Source: RDXT01 sp033765305 (GTDB lineage Bacteria; Bacteroidota; Bacteroidia; J057). From it: DNA of 27,420 nucleotides. The DNA is taken from the NCBI GenBank assembly GCA_033765305.1, contig JANRID010000012.1, forward strand, positions 1 to 27,420. Direction: 5' to 3'. The notes beneath the pieces were generated by a model. The model worked only from the letters and a program-made list of their open reading frames with translations, was not told the DNA's origin and did no database searches. The first letter of the stretch is position 1; every line of letters begins with the position of its first letter. Below, one piece after another: positions 13,259 to 21,425 of this stretch. Position numbers and translations under genes: made by a program.

Positions 13259-13790
13259 ATGGCTATGGCTGACGCGTTGGATACTTGTATATCTGTAGGA
13301 GCATACTGGGTTATGCCGTCGTTTCTGCTAGCAATGGTGGGGATTGGTTTACTGTTGTACGCCCACTGGTGGAGCCCGGCACATGAGGATAGATATGTGG
13401 CAATTAGGTCACTGTTATTTGTGCAGGTTTTATTACAGGAATGATGATATTTATGACAACATCGCTTTTGAAAAAACGAGCGAGGAAAGAACTGAAAACC
13501 ATGCTGAGCCAGCCCGATCCGACCGTTAGCATAAACGGAGAAATGGCAGATCGGGCCAGCTCAGACTCCATCATCAGGGAATTACAGAATGTAGCCTATA
13601 TATCCAGTCACCACTGAATAAAATACGAATTGAACTACGATCCAAGTCGAAGACGGAGGTCATATACACCGCAAGAGATTCAGAAATTGAAAACGAATAC
13701 TGGGTCTTTTGGGACAAATACAAATCAATCGATGGAGATGATATTGGGCGCATTAGAACTGGCAGATCCAGAAACGCTGACGGTATGTAA
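13259..13790 (+). pseudogene. Frameshifted small two-helix membrane-protein gene
   Basis: Three pieces in three successive frames join into one protein-like sequence of about 175 residues. Piece 1 (13259-13444) starts MAMADALDTCISVGAYWVMP and has a first membrane helix (PSFLLAMVGIGLLLYAHWW). Piece 2 (13441-13617, 58 codons from an overlapping ATG) completes a second helix (CAGFITGMMIFMTTSLLKKR when read from 13423). Piece 3 (about 13600-13790) reads PLNKIRIELRSKSKTEVIYT onward through EYWVFWDKYKSIDGDDIGRI to TAA. Both junctions, near 13420 and 13606, need the same -1 change, as from two single-base losses. The region is AT-richer than its neighbours, suggesting import. Family not recognised. 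Alternatively piece 1 and piece 2 are two coupled small genes. Confidence 0.55.
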
Positions 13791-13833
13791 TGCCACTCGG
13801 TCAGGCGGGAGTGTTCAATGACCGGATAGGGGC

Positions 13834-13864
13834 TTGTGCGGAAACAGGGGGCTGCGTATCTTCG
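13834..13864 (+). promoter_or_regulatory. Promoter of the mrr gene
   Basis: TTG at 13834-13836 and TATCTTCG at 13857-13864 are 20 bp apart. Transcription would start near 13871, leaving a leader of about 67 nt to the ATG at 13938. The site excludes the in-frame ATG at 13836 as a start. Confidence 0.7.
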
Positions 13865-13937
13865 GGCGCATGCCCGGAGTATGCGCAGCCGGCCTGAAAG
13901 ACAGGCATCAGCATACAACCGGCGTAACCAGGCGCAC

Positions 13938-14855
13938 ATGATACCAGACTATCAGTCCGTGATGCTTCCGCTGCTCAGGCTCGTGGCGGACGGGAAAGAA
14001 CACCGATACAGAGATCTGATTGAAAAATTGGCAGCGGAATTTGCCCTGACGGACGAAGAGCGGAAAGAACTGCTGGCCAGCGGCAGCCAGGCCGTTTTCG
14101 ACAACCGGGTGGGCTGGGCTAAGACCTACCTGAAAAAAGCAGGACTGCTGGATTCTCCGAAACGGGCAACCTTCGTCATCACCGATCTGGGCCGGCAGAC
14201 CCTGGCGAAAAACCCCGGACAGATCAGCGCGAAATACCTGAGGCAGTTTCCTGCATTTCTGGAATTTCAGAATGCTGCCCGCAGCGGAAGCGAAACCGAA
14301 GAAGAGACTGCCAATACAGCAGCCAGCGACCAGACGCCGGAGGAAAGCCTGGACAAAGCCTACCAGCGCATCAGAAAATCGCTGGCTGCCGAGCTGCTGA
14401 ACAGAGTCGTCGAGCTTTCACCTGCCTTTTTCGAGCGGCTTGTGGTGGAGCTGCTGGTGAAAATGGGCTACGGCGGATCGATCAAGGATGCCGGAAGGGC
14501 CATCGGAAAGAGCGGGGACGAAGGCATAGACGGAACCATCAAAGAAGACAGGCTCGGGCTCGATATCATCTACATTCAGGCCAAGCGCTGGAAACCGGGA
14601 AACGTGGTCGGAAGGCCTGAGATTCAGAAGTTTGTTGGGGCGCTGGCCGGGCAGGGGGCCAAAAAAGGCATTTTTATCACGACATCGAGTTTTACGAAGG
14701 ATGCATGGGAATATGCGCCGAGAAATGAAACAAAAATTGTGCTCATAGACGGGGAGCAGCTGGCTCAGCTCATGATCGACTTCAGCCTCGGCTGCACGAC
14801 ACAGCAAATCTATGAACTCAAAAAAATAGACAGCGACTATTTTGGGGAGGAATAA
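13938..14855 (+). CDS. mrr: Mrr-family type IV restriction endonuclease
   Basis: A 305-residue protein with both Mrr domains. The N-terminal winged-helix domain (about 1-95) starts MIPDYQSVMLPLLRLVADGK and includes QAVFDNRVGWAKTYLKKAGL. The C-terminal PD-(D/E)xK nuclease (about 160-285) contains FERLVVELLVKMGYGGS, then GDEGIDG with D198, then IIYIQAKRW with Q214 and K216, then VGRPEIQKFVGALAGQGAKK and VLIDGEQLAQLMIDF. Length and order match E. coli Mrr, which cuts modified foreign DNA. The frame is open from 13836, but the promoter covers that ATG. No methyltransferase or other restriction gene sits beside it, as expected for type IV enzymes. About 230 bp follow before the next gene, with nothing identified. 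Confidence 0.95.
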   Translation: MIPDYQSVMLPLLRLVADGKEHRYRDLIEKLAAEFALTDEERKELLASGSQAVFDNRVGWAKTYLKKAGLLDSPKRATFVITDLGRQTLAKNPGQISAKYLRQFPAFLEFQNAARSGSETEEETANTAASDQTPEESLDKAYQRIRKSLAAELLNRVVELSPAFFERLVVELLVKMGYGGSIKDAGRAIGKSGDEGIDGTIKEDRLGLDIIYIQAKRWKPGNVVGRPEIQKFVGALAGQGAKKGIFITTSSFTKDAWEYAPRNETKIVLIDGEQLAQLMIDFSLGCTTQQIYELKKIDSDYFGEE

Positions 14856-15082
14856 CCCAGGAGCCCGGACCCGGCCGCAGCAGCAGGCTGCAAGGCCGCG
14901 CGCATGCCTTGTGCTCCTGTGCGACCCTTGCGGTTGAAAAGCGCCGGCGGCTGCGCAGCACCCAAGACCGGCCGCAGCGGATTCAGGCGTATCTGCATAG
15001 CCCCGTACAGACTCGCCCGCGCAGCACCGACAACCGCCGCAATTTGCTACCTTATGCCCCGTTCACGTCCTATGCTCCTGGT

Positions 15083-17656
15083 ATGAAACACCCCTTGCCC
15101 CTCCTCGCCTGCGCGCTGCTGCTGGCAGCCTGCGCCCCGCAGCCCCAATTTTCCGGGCAGCTGATCCTCCAGGACTGGAGCTTCCGCCAGGCCGGCGCCG
15201 GCGAATGGCTTCCCGCCACGGTGCCCGGCTCCGTGCACAGCGACCTCGCCCGTCTGGGCCGCATCCCCGATTTTACCTGGCGCACGAACGAAGACTCCGT
15301 GCAATGGATTGAAAATCAGGACTGGGAATACCGGACCACCTTCTGGGCTGCGCCCGAAGCCCTGGCGGCGGACTTCGCCGAGCTGGACTTCGACGGGCTG
15401 GACACCTACGCCGCCGTGTACCTGAACGACTCCCTGCTGCTGCGCAGCGACAACATGCACCGCGCCTGGGCAGCGGACTGCAAGCGCTTCCTGCGCCCCG
15501 GCGCCAACGAGCTGCGCGTGTATTTCCGCTCCACCGTGCAGGCCGGCCTCGAAAAGGTCCGCGCATTGCCCTATCTGGTGCCCGCCACCAACGAACTGGC
15601 CCCCGATTCCCTGCGCACCGGCAGCCACACCCGCAAGGCGCCCTACCACTTCGGCTGGGACTGGGGCCCCCGCATCGTCGGCTGCGGCATCTGGCGCCCC
15701 GTGCATTTCCGCACCTGGAAAACCGCCCGGATCACGGACCTGCGCATCCTCACCGAAAGCATCGGCGACGATACCGCCCGCTATACCGCCCGGATCGATG
15801 TGGAGGCAGCCCGCGCCGGAACCCTGCGCCTGAGCGCCGGCGTCGCGGAGGGCCTCGAACCCCTCGAATGGAAGGTGGAGGTCCAGCCCGGCCACAACCG
15901 CTTCGACATGCCTGTGCGCATCCCCAATCCGCAGCGCTGGTGGCCTGCCGGCATGGGCGCCCAGCCGCTGTATGAGGTGCAGGCCCGCCTGCACAGCGCC
16001 AGCGGGCTGCTCGACGAGGAGAGCCGCCGCATCGGCGTGCGCGCCCTGCGCCTCGTGCACGAGCCCGACTCCACCGGCCACAGCTTTTATGTGGAGGTCA
16101 ATGGCCTGCCCGTATTCATGAAAGGCTCCAACTACATTCCCCCCCGCGTCCTCAACGCCTCCGTGACCCGCGAAGACTATGTGCGCGTGCTTCAGGATGC
16201 TCTGGATGCCAACATGAACATGCTCCGCGTCTGGGGCGGGGCAGTCTATGAACATGACCTTTTCTATTCCCTCTGCGATGAAAAGGGCATCCTCATCTGG
16301 CAGGACTTCATGTTCGCCTGCGCCATGTACCCCGGCGATTCCGCCTTCCTGGCCAATGTCCGCCGCGAGGCCGAAGACAATGTGAAGCGCCTGCGCCACC
16401 ATCCTTCGCTGGCCCTGTACTGCGGCAACAACGAAAACCTCGTCGCCTGGCACAACTGGGGCTGGCAGGACAAATTCAAGCTCGACGCCCGCGCCCAGCA
16501 GGAGCTCTGGACGGCCTACGAGCAGGTGTTTTACCGCATCCTGCCCGAAGTGATCGGCGCCGAGGACCACGAGCGTTTCTTCTGGCCTTCGTCGCCCTCG
16601 TCCACCCGCTACGAGATGCCCAAACCCGGCTCCGGCGACGACCACGACTGGAAAGTGTGGTTCAGCCGTGCCGATTTCGACGCCTACGGCCGAAATCCCG
16701 CCCGCTTCGTGAGCGAATACGGCGTGCAGTCCTATCCCGACTGGCGCACCATCGAAGCCTTTTCCGCACCGGAAGACTGGGACATGAACAGCCCCATCAT
16801 GCGCCACCGCCAGCGCGGGCGGATGAGCTATTTCGGCCCCGGCTTCGACGGCAACGACCTGATTCTCGAATATACCCGCAAGTATTACCCCGATCCCCGG
16901 AATTTCAAGTCCCTGGTCTACCTCAGCCAGCTCATGCATGCCGACGCCCTGCAGGCGGCCATCGACGCGCACCGGCAGAACATGCCCGCCACGATGGGCT
17001 CCCTCTACTGGCAGATCGACGACTGCTGGCCCACGCAGTCGTGGTCCACGGTGGACTATTACGGACGCTGGAAGGCGGCGCACTACCGCGTGCGCGACGC
17101 CTTCGCGCCGGTGCGCGTGATCCCGGTGCAGGAGGGCAGCCAGATCCGGGTGTACGGCGTCTCGGACCGGCTGGAGCCGGTGCAGGCGGAGCTGGAGCTG
17201 GTCTGGATGGATTTCGGCGGCCAGGTGCACTGGCGGCATACGGGGCAGGTGCAGTTGGACCCGCAGCGCAGCAGCCTGCTCTTCAGCCCCGATCCCGCCC
17301 AGGCGCCGGGCACCCAGGACCCTGCCCGTACGGTGCTTGCCGTCATCCTCCGGGCCGGCGGGCAGGAGCTGAGCCGGAATGTGCTCTACCTCCGGCGCCC
17401 CAAAGACCTGGCCCTCGATCCAGGCGGCATCGAAACCCGCTGGAAGCAGGACGATGCCGGGCCTGTGCTCGAGCTGACCAGCAAATCCCTGCAAAAAGGC
17501 GTCTGGCTCAGCCTCGAAGGCGCCGATGCCCGCTGGTCCGACAACTATTTCGACCTGCTGCCGGGCGAAATCCGCCGTATCCGGGTGCAGCCTGCCGATC
17601 CGGGCACGGACCCGGCACCGCTGCTGCGGGTCCGGACCGTAGCAGATCCGGGATGA
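15083..17656 (+). CDS. Beta-mannosidase, glycoside hydrolase family 2, lipoprotein
   Basis: An 857-residue enzyme. MKHPLPLLACALLLAACAPQ is a lipoprotein signal with the lipobox LAAC, so the mature protein is lipid-anchored, probably facing the periplasm. Domains in order: sugar-binding jelly roll (about 25-215), immunoglobulin-like GH2 domain (about 216-325), TIM-barrel catalytic domain (about 335-640), C-terminal beta domains. Acid/base E451 (CGNNENLVAWHNWG) and nucleophile E545 (RFVSEYGVQS) are both present. It releases mannose from the non-reducing ends of beta-mannosides, from mannan or N-glycans. The frame extends back to 14909, but only 15083 opens a signal peptide. TACCTTAT at 15048-15055 may be its -7 element, with no clear TTG upstream. 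No SusC/SusD pair is near, so not part of a visible utilisation locus. Confidence 0.95.
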   Translation: MKHPLPLLACALLLAACAPQPQFSGQLILQDWSFRQAGAGEWLPATVPGSVHSDLARLGRIPDFTWRTNEDSVQWIENQDWEYRTTFWAAPEALAADFAELDFDGLDTYAAVYLNDSLLLRSDNMHRAWAADCKRFLRPGANELRVYFRSTVQAGLEKVRALPYLVPATNELAPDSLRTGSHTRKAPYHFGWDWGPRIVGCGIWRPVHFRTWKTARITDLRILTESIGDDTARYTARIDVEAARAGTLRLSAGVAEGLEPLEWKVEVQPGHNRFDMPVRIPNPQRWWPAGMGAQPLYEVQARLHSASGLLDEESRRIGVRALRLVHEPDSTGHSFYVEVNGLPVFMKGSNYIPPRVLNASVTREDYVRVLQDALDANMNMLRVWGGAVYEHDLFYSLCDEKGILIWQDFMFACAMYPGDSAFLANVRREAEDNVKRLRHHPSLALYCGNNENLVAWHNWGWQDKFKLDARAQQELWTAYEQVFYRILPEVIGAEDHERFFWPSSPSSTRYEMPKPGSGDDHDWKVWFSRADFDAYGRNPARFVSEYGVQSYPDWRTIEAFSAPEDWDMNSPIMRHRQRGRMSYFGPGFDGNDLILEYTRKYYPDPRNFKSLVYLSQLMHADALQAAIDAHRQNMPATMGSLYWQIDDCWPTQSWSTVDYYGRWKAAHYRVRDAFAPVRVIPVQEGSQIRVYGVSDRLEPVQAELELVWMDFGGQVHWRHTGQVQLDPQRSSLLFSPDPAQAPGTQDPARTVLAVILRAGGQELSRNVLYLRRPKDLALDPGGIETRWKQDDAGPVLELTSKSLQKGVWLSLEGADARWSDNYFDLLPGEIRRIRVQPADPGTDPAPLLRVRTVADPG

Positions 17657-17708
17657 GCATGCGCGACAGGCAGGATATGCGGAAAGGTTAATGTTTTCAG
17701 GTAATTCA

Positions 17709-17740
17709 TTTGAAAAGGGGATGATAAGCCAGTACCTTGT
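17709..17740 (+). promoter_or_regulatory. Promoter of the hybrid histidine kinase gene
   Basis: TTTG at 17709-17712 and TACCTTGT at 17733-17740 have 20 bp between them. Transcription would start near 17747, about 33 nt before the ATG at 17780. It uses TACC rather than TATC in the -7 element. The surrounding 17657-17779 is clearly AT-richer than both flanking genes. Confidence 0.7.
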
Positions 17741-17779
17741 CTCAGATTTGAGATATAACAGCCAGCAGTTGCCCTGAAT

Positions 17780-20700
17780 ATGCGCGCGCCCTACGGACCG
17801 GATTTCATGATCGAAGCGTGGATGGAGGCAATTCCCTGCGGAGTTGCGATGTTGGAAATCACCCCTTCGGGCGGAAACGGGGCGCGGGGCCTCGCAGTCT
17901 GCTGGGCCAATCCTGCGATTGCCGCGCTGCTGGGCGGCGGGGCTGCGGAAACCGGGCTGCCGGAGAAGCTGGATACGGACGGAATATGGCCTGCGGCTGA
18001 GCAGGTGCTGCACGGAGCAGACATGGCGCCGGTCAGGCTGCCAGTTCCCGGCGGCTATGTGGAAGGAGCGGTGTACCCGGCTGGCCCGGGCCGGCTGGTG
18101 CTGGCCGGCATGAAGCGGGTGCACGCGAACGCCGGGCAGGAAGACTGGCTGGACCTGCTCGAATCCACGCTGGTCGAGCTGGATGAATCCGGTGTAATCG
18201 TGCGCTGCTGGTGCTCGCCGCAGACGGAAGGGCTGTTTGCCGCTCCGCCGGATACAGGGATGCGGCTGGATGCCGTGCTGGCACCGGAAGCGGTGCAGGA
18301 CTGCGCCGCCGCCATCCGCCAATGCCTGGCAAGCGCAGCAGAGCAGCGGTTTGTCATCCGGCATGCCGCCGGCGAGCGCTGGTACCGGTTCCGCATGCAG
18401 CCTGCTGCGGACGGGGCAGCCCACCGGCTGGTGCGGATGGTGATCAGCGATGTCACCCGCGAGCAGGAAACCGAGGCGGCGCTCCGCCGCAGCATCGAGC
18501 GCTTCGAGCTGGCCGTGCGCGGCTCCCAGGACGGCCTCTGGGACTGGAATGTGGAAGCGGGGCAGGTCTATTTCTCCCCCCGCTGGAAGGAAATGCTGGG
18601 CTACGCCGATGCCGAACTGGCCAACGACTTCGATACCTGGAGCCGGCTGCTGCACGACGACGACCGGCCGCGCGTGCTCGGCGCGGTGATGGCCTTCACC
18701 CAGGGCCGCTCGCCCGAGTACCGCACTGAATTCCGCATGCTGCACCGCGACGGGGCCTACCGCTGGATTCTGGCGCGGGCCGCCGGCGTATATGGGCTGG
18801 ACGGCAAAGTCGTGCGCATGTCCGGCTCGCATACCGATATCACCGAGGCCCGCAGGCGCGAAGATGAACTGGCGGACCGCCAGGCATTTATCCGCATGGT
18901 CATTGACACGAATCCCAACCTGATCTTCGTCAAAGACTACACCGGACGCTTTCTGCTGGTCAATCAGGCCGTCGCCGATCTCTTCGGCGCCAGCAAGGAA
19001 TCGATTGTCAATCACCACAATGCCGAAGTCCATGGCCAGGCCGACGAGGTGGAGGGCTACGCCCTCATCGACCGCCAGGTGATCCGGACCCGGCAGGCCG
19101 TGCACCTCGAAGAGAAATTCACCAAACCCAACGGCGAGGTCGTCTGGTTCAACACCATCAAATGCCCCCTGCAGCGCCCCGACGGGGAAATCCAGGTGCT
19201 GGCCATTTCCGCCGACATCACCGAGCGCAAAAAAGCCGAGGAGCGCCTCATCCGCAAGGACCACCTGCTTGAAGCCGTAGCGGCGTGCATCGGGCTGCTG
19301 CTGTCGAGCGAAGATCTCTACGACGCGGTCAGCCAGGGATTCAGCCTGCTCGGCGAGGCGAACGAAGTGGACCGCGTGTACCTGTTCGAGAACCGGCAGG
19401 ACCCCGAAACCGGCGAGCTGCTCGCCGACCAGCGCATCGAATGGAACCGGGGCACTGCGGCGCCCCAGATCGACAATCCGGACCTGCAAGGGGTGCCCAT
19501 GGCCTCCATCGCCGATTTTACGGATCCGCTGGCCGCCGGCGAGGTATTTACCGGCATCACCCGGCTGATGAGCGAAAACCTGAAAGCCATTCTCGAGCCG
19601 CAGGCCATCCAGTCGCTCGTGGTCATCCCGGTCTTTGTGCGCGGCTGGTTCTGGGGCTTTATCGGCTTCGACGACTGCACTACGGAGCGCGTCTGGGAGC
19701 CCGGCGAAATTGCCATCCTGCAGTCTTTTGCCAATTCCCTCTCCGAGGCGGTGCTCCGCAAGGAGCGCAGCCTCGAACTGCTCAAGGCCAAGGAGGAGGC
19801 TGAGGCCGCCAACCGCGCCAAGTCGGAGTTCGTCGCCAAAATGAGCCACGAGATCCGCACCCCGATGAACGGCATCCTCGGCCTCTCCGATCTGCTGGTT
19901 TCCACGCCGCTTTCCGACCTGCAGCGCACCTACCTCGATACGCTCCAGTACTCGGCCATGGGCCTGCTGGACATCATCAACGACATCCTCGATTTCTCCA
20001 AAATCGAAGCCGGCAAGCTGGAGCTGGAGCGGGTGGCCTTCAACCTTTGGGAGGTGATCGAGAAATCGGTCAAGCTTATCGCAGGCAAGACAGCCGAGCA
20101 GGACATCGAGCTGGTGTGCCGGATCGACCCGGGCCTGCCGGTCTGGGTGACCGGTGACCCGATCCGCCTGCGCCAGATTCTGATGAATTTCCTGAGCAAT
20201 GCGGTGAAATTTACGGAACAGGGGGATATCTGCCTGATTGCCAGCCGATCGCCGCATGGCGAAGCGGTCATTACCGTCCGGGACAGCGGCATTGGCATTC
20301 CCCTGGACAAACAGCAGCTGATTTTCGAGAGCTTTACCCAGGCCGACAGCTCCACGACCCGGAAATACGGCGGCACCGGGCTGGGCCTGACCATTTCCAA
20401 AAGCCTCGCCGAGCTGATGGGCGGACGGATCACGCTGGAGAGCGCACCCGGCCGGGGCAGTGCCTTTACCCTGTGGGCGCCCTTCCCGGCAGCGCCTGCG
20501 CCTGCCGATCCGGCGGCAATGCCCGCCGTTTCCGGCCCGGTGATCGTAGTGGAGGACCACCCGCTGCTGCTCCAGGCGATCTCCGAATCGCTGACGCTTC
20601 TGGGGGCTGCAGTAAGCGGATTTCCCTCGCTCGATGCGATGGCTGCCGCCGGCATGCCCGGCGCAGACCGTCCGGATGCCCTGATGGTGGTGGACGCGCA

Positions 20701-21340
20701 GCTGCCCGGCACCACGGCAGACGCGGTGCTGAAGTCCCTCCGCAGAACCGGCCGCTTTGCAGGCCGGATTGCCCTGATGACCCGGATCAGCGCGGTCGAA
20801 TCCGCCCGCAGGCTCCAGGAGGCCGGGCTGGCCGACCGCATTCTGCCCAAGCCGGCGACCCCGTCCGATCTGGCTGAGCTGCTGTTCGGCTGGGAGCCCG
20901 CCCGCACCGAGCAGCCCGATGCCGGCAGCCCCGAAGCGGAGCCCGGGCGCTCCTTCGCCGGCAGCCAGGTGCTGGTGGCCGAGGACAACAAGGTCAATAT
21001 GATGGTCATCCGCACCAACCTGCGCCGGCTGGGCATCCAGGTGATCGAAGCGGCTACCGGCCGCGAGGCGGTGGAGAAAGCCGCCTGTTTTCCGGTGGAT
21101 CTGGTGCTGATGGATATCCGGATGCCGGAGCTGGACGGCCTCGAAGCCACCCGCATCATCCGGCAGCAGGAGTCCGCCGGAAGCCGGGTGCCCATTATTG
21201 CCCTGACCGCCGACGCCATGCAGGGAGACATGGAACGCTGCATCGAAGCCGGCATGGACGATTACCTGTCCAAGCCCTTCCGCCCGGAGGAGCTGCTGGC
21301 CCTGCTGGGGCGGTATCTGGGGACAAAAGTGCGGTTTTGA
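17780..21340 (+). CDS. Soluble PAS/GAF hybrid histidine kinase with two receivers
   Basis: A 1186-residue protein without membrane segments, so a cytosolic sensor. Domains in order: a degenerate PAS-like start (about 12-110), PAS (about 124-230), PAS (about 240-357, ending SGSHTDITEARRRE), PAS (about 366-487, ending ISADITERKKAEERL), GAF (about 495-660), HisKA with the phosphorylated H690 (KMSHEIRTPMNGIL), HATPase (NFLSNAVKFTEQ, DSGIGIP, GGTGLGLTISK), receiver 1 (acceptor D972 in VVDAQLPG, K1024), receiver 2 (acceptor D1112 in LMDIRMPELDG, K1165). All catalytic positions look intact. A phosphorelay H-D-(H)-D is expected, but no Hpt domain is in the protein or nearby, so the output partner must be elsewhere. 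Ligands are unknown. Confidence 0.95.
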   Translation: MRAPYGPDFMIEAWMEAIPCGVAMLEITPSGGNGARGLAVCWANPAIAALLGGGAAETGLPEKLDTDGIWPAAEQVLHGADMAPVRLPVPGGYVEGAVYPAGPGRLVLAGMKRVHANAGQEDWLDLLESTLVELDESGVIVRCWCSPQTEGLFAAPPDTGMRLDAVLAPEAVQDCAAAIRQCLASAAEQRFVIRHAAGERWYRFRMQPAADGAAHRLVRMVISDVTREQETEAALRRSIERFELAVRGSQDGLWDWNVEAGQVYFSPRWKEMLGYADAELANDFDTWSRLLHDDDRPRVLGAVMAFTQGRSPEYRTEFRMLHRDGAYRWILARAAGVYGLDGKVVRMSGSHTDITEARRREDELADRQAFIRMVIDTNPNLIFVKDYTGRFLLVNQAVADLFGASKESIVNHHNAEVHGQADEVEGYALIDRQVIRTRQAVHLEEKFTKPNGEVVWFNTIKCPLQRPDGEIQVLAISADITERKKAEERLIRKDHLLEAVAACIGLLLSSEDLYDAVSQGFSLLGEANEVDRVYLFENRQDPETGELLADQRIEWNRGTAAPQIDNPDLQGVPMASIADFTDPLAAGEVFTGITRLMSENLKAILEPQAIQSLVVIPVFVRGWFWGFIGFDDCTTERVWEPGEIAILQSFANSLSEAVLRKERSLELLKAKEEAEAANRAKSEFVAKMSHEIRTPMNGILGLSDLLVSTPLSDLQRTYLDTLQYSAMGLLDIINDILDFSKIEAGKLELERVAFNLWEVIEKSVKLIAGKTAEQDIELVCRIDPGLPVWVTGDPIRLRQILMNFLSNAVKFTEQGDICLIASRSPHGEAVITVRDSGIGIPLDKQQLIFESFTQADSSTTRKYGGTGLGLTISKSLAELMGGRITLESAPGRGSAFTLWAPFPAAPAPADPAAMPAVSGPVIVVEDHPLLLQAISESLTLLGAAVSGFPSLDAMAAAGMPGADRPDALMVVDAQLPGTTADAVLKSLRRTGRFAGRIALMTRISAVESARRLQEAGLADRILPKPATPSDLAELLFGWEPARTEQPDAGSPEAEPGRSFAGSQVLVAEDNKVNMMVIRTNLRRLGIQVIEAATGREAVEKAACFPVDLVLMDIRMPELDGLEATRIIRQQESAGSRVPIIALTADAMQGDMERCIEAGMDDYLSKPFRPEELLALLGRYLGTKVRF

Positions 21341-21425
21341 GCAGGGCACACAGGCAAAATCCCCCCGCAGCAGCCTGCAGGAGGATCCGGAATACAACAG
21401 GAAACAGTACGCCTTTCAGCGGTTG

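Noticed and set aside
13048..13272. A 74-codon plus-strand frame between the mutase and the membrane-protein gene
   Set aside because: It overlaps the promoter at 13186-13216, and its Gly/Arg/Glu-rich translation is typical of non-coding high-GC DNA.
15047..21397. A 2116-codon open frame on the minus strand, antisense to the beta-mannosidase and the histidine kinase
   Set aside because: Both plus-strand genes are complete with intact motifs; the antisense frame stays open only because of high GC and codon bias, and its translation (many Gly, His, Ala, Val) resembles no protein family.
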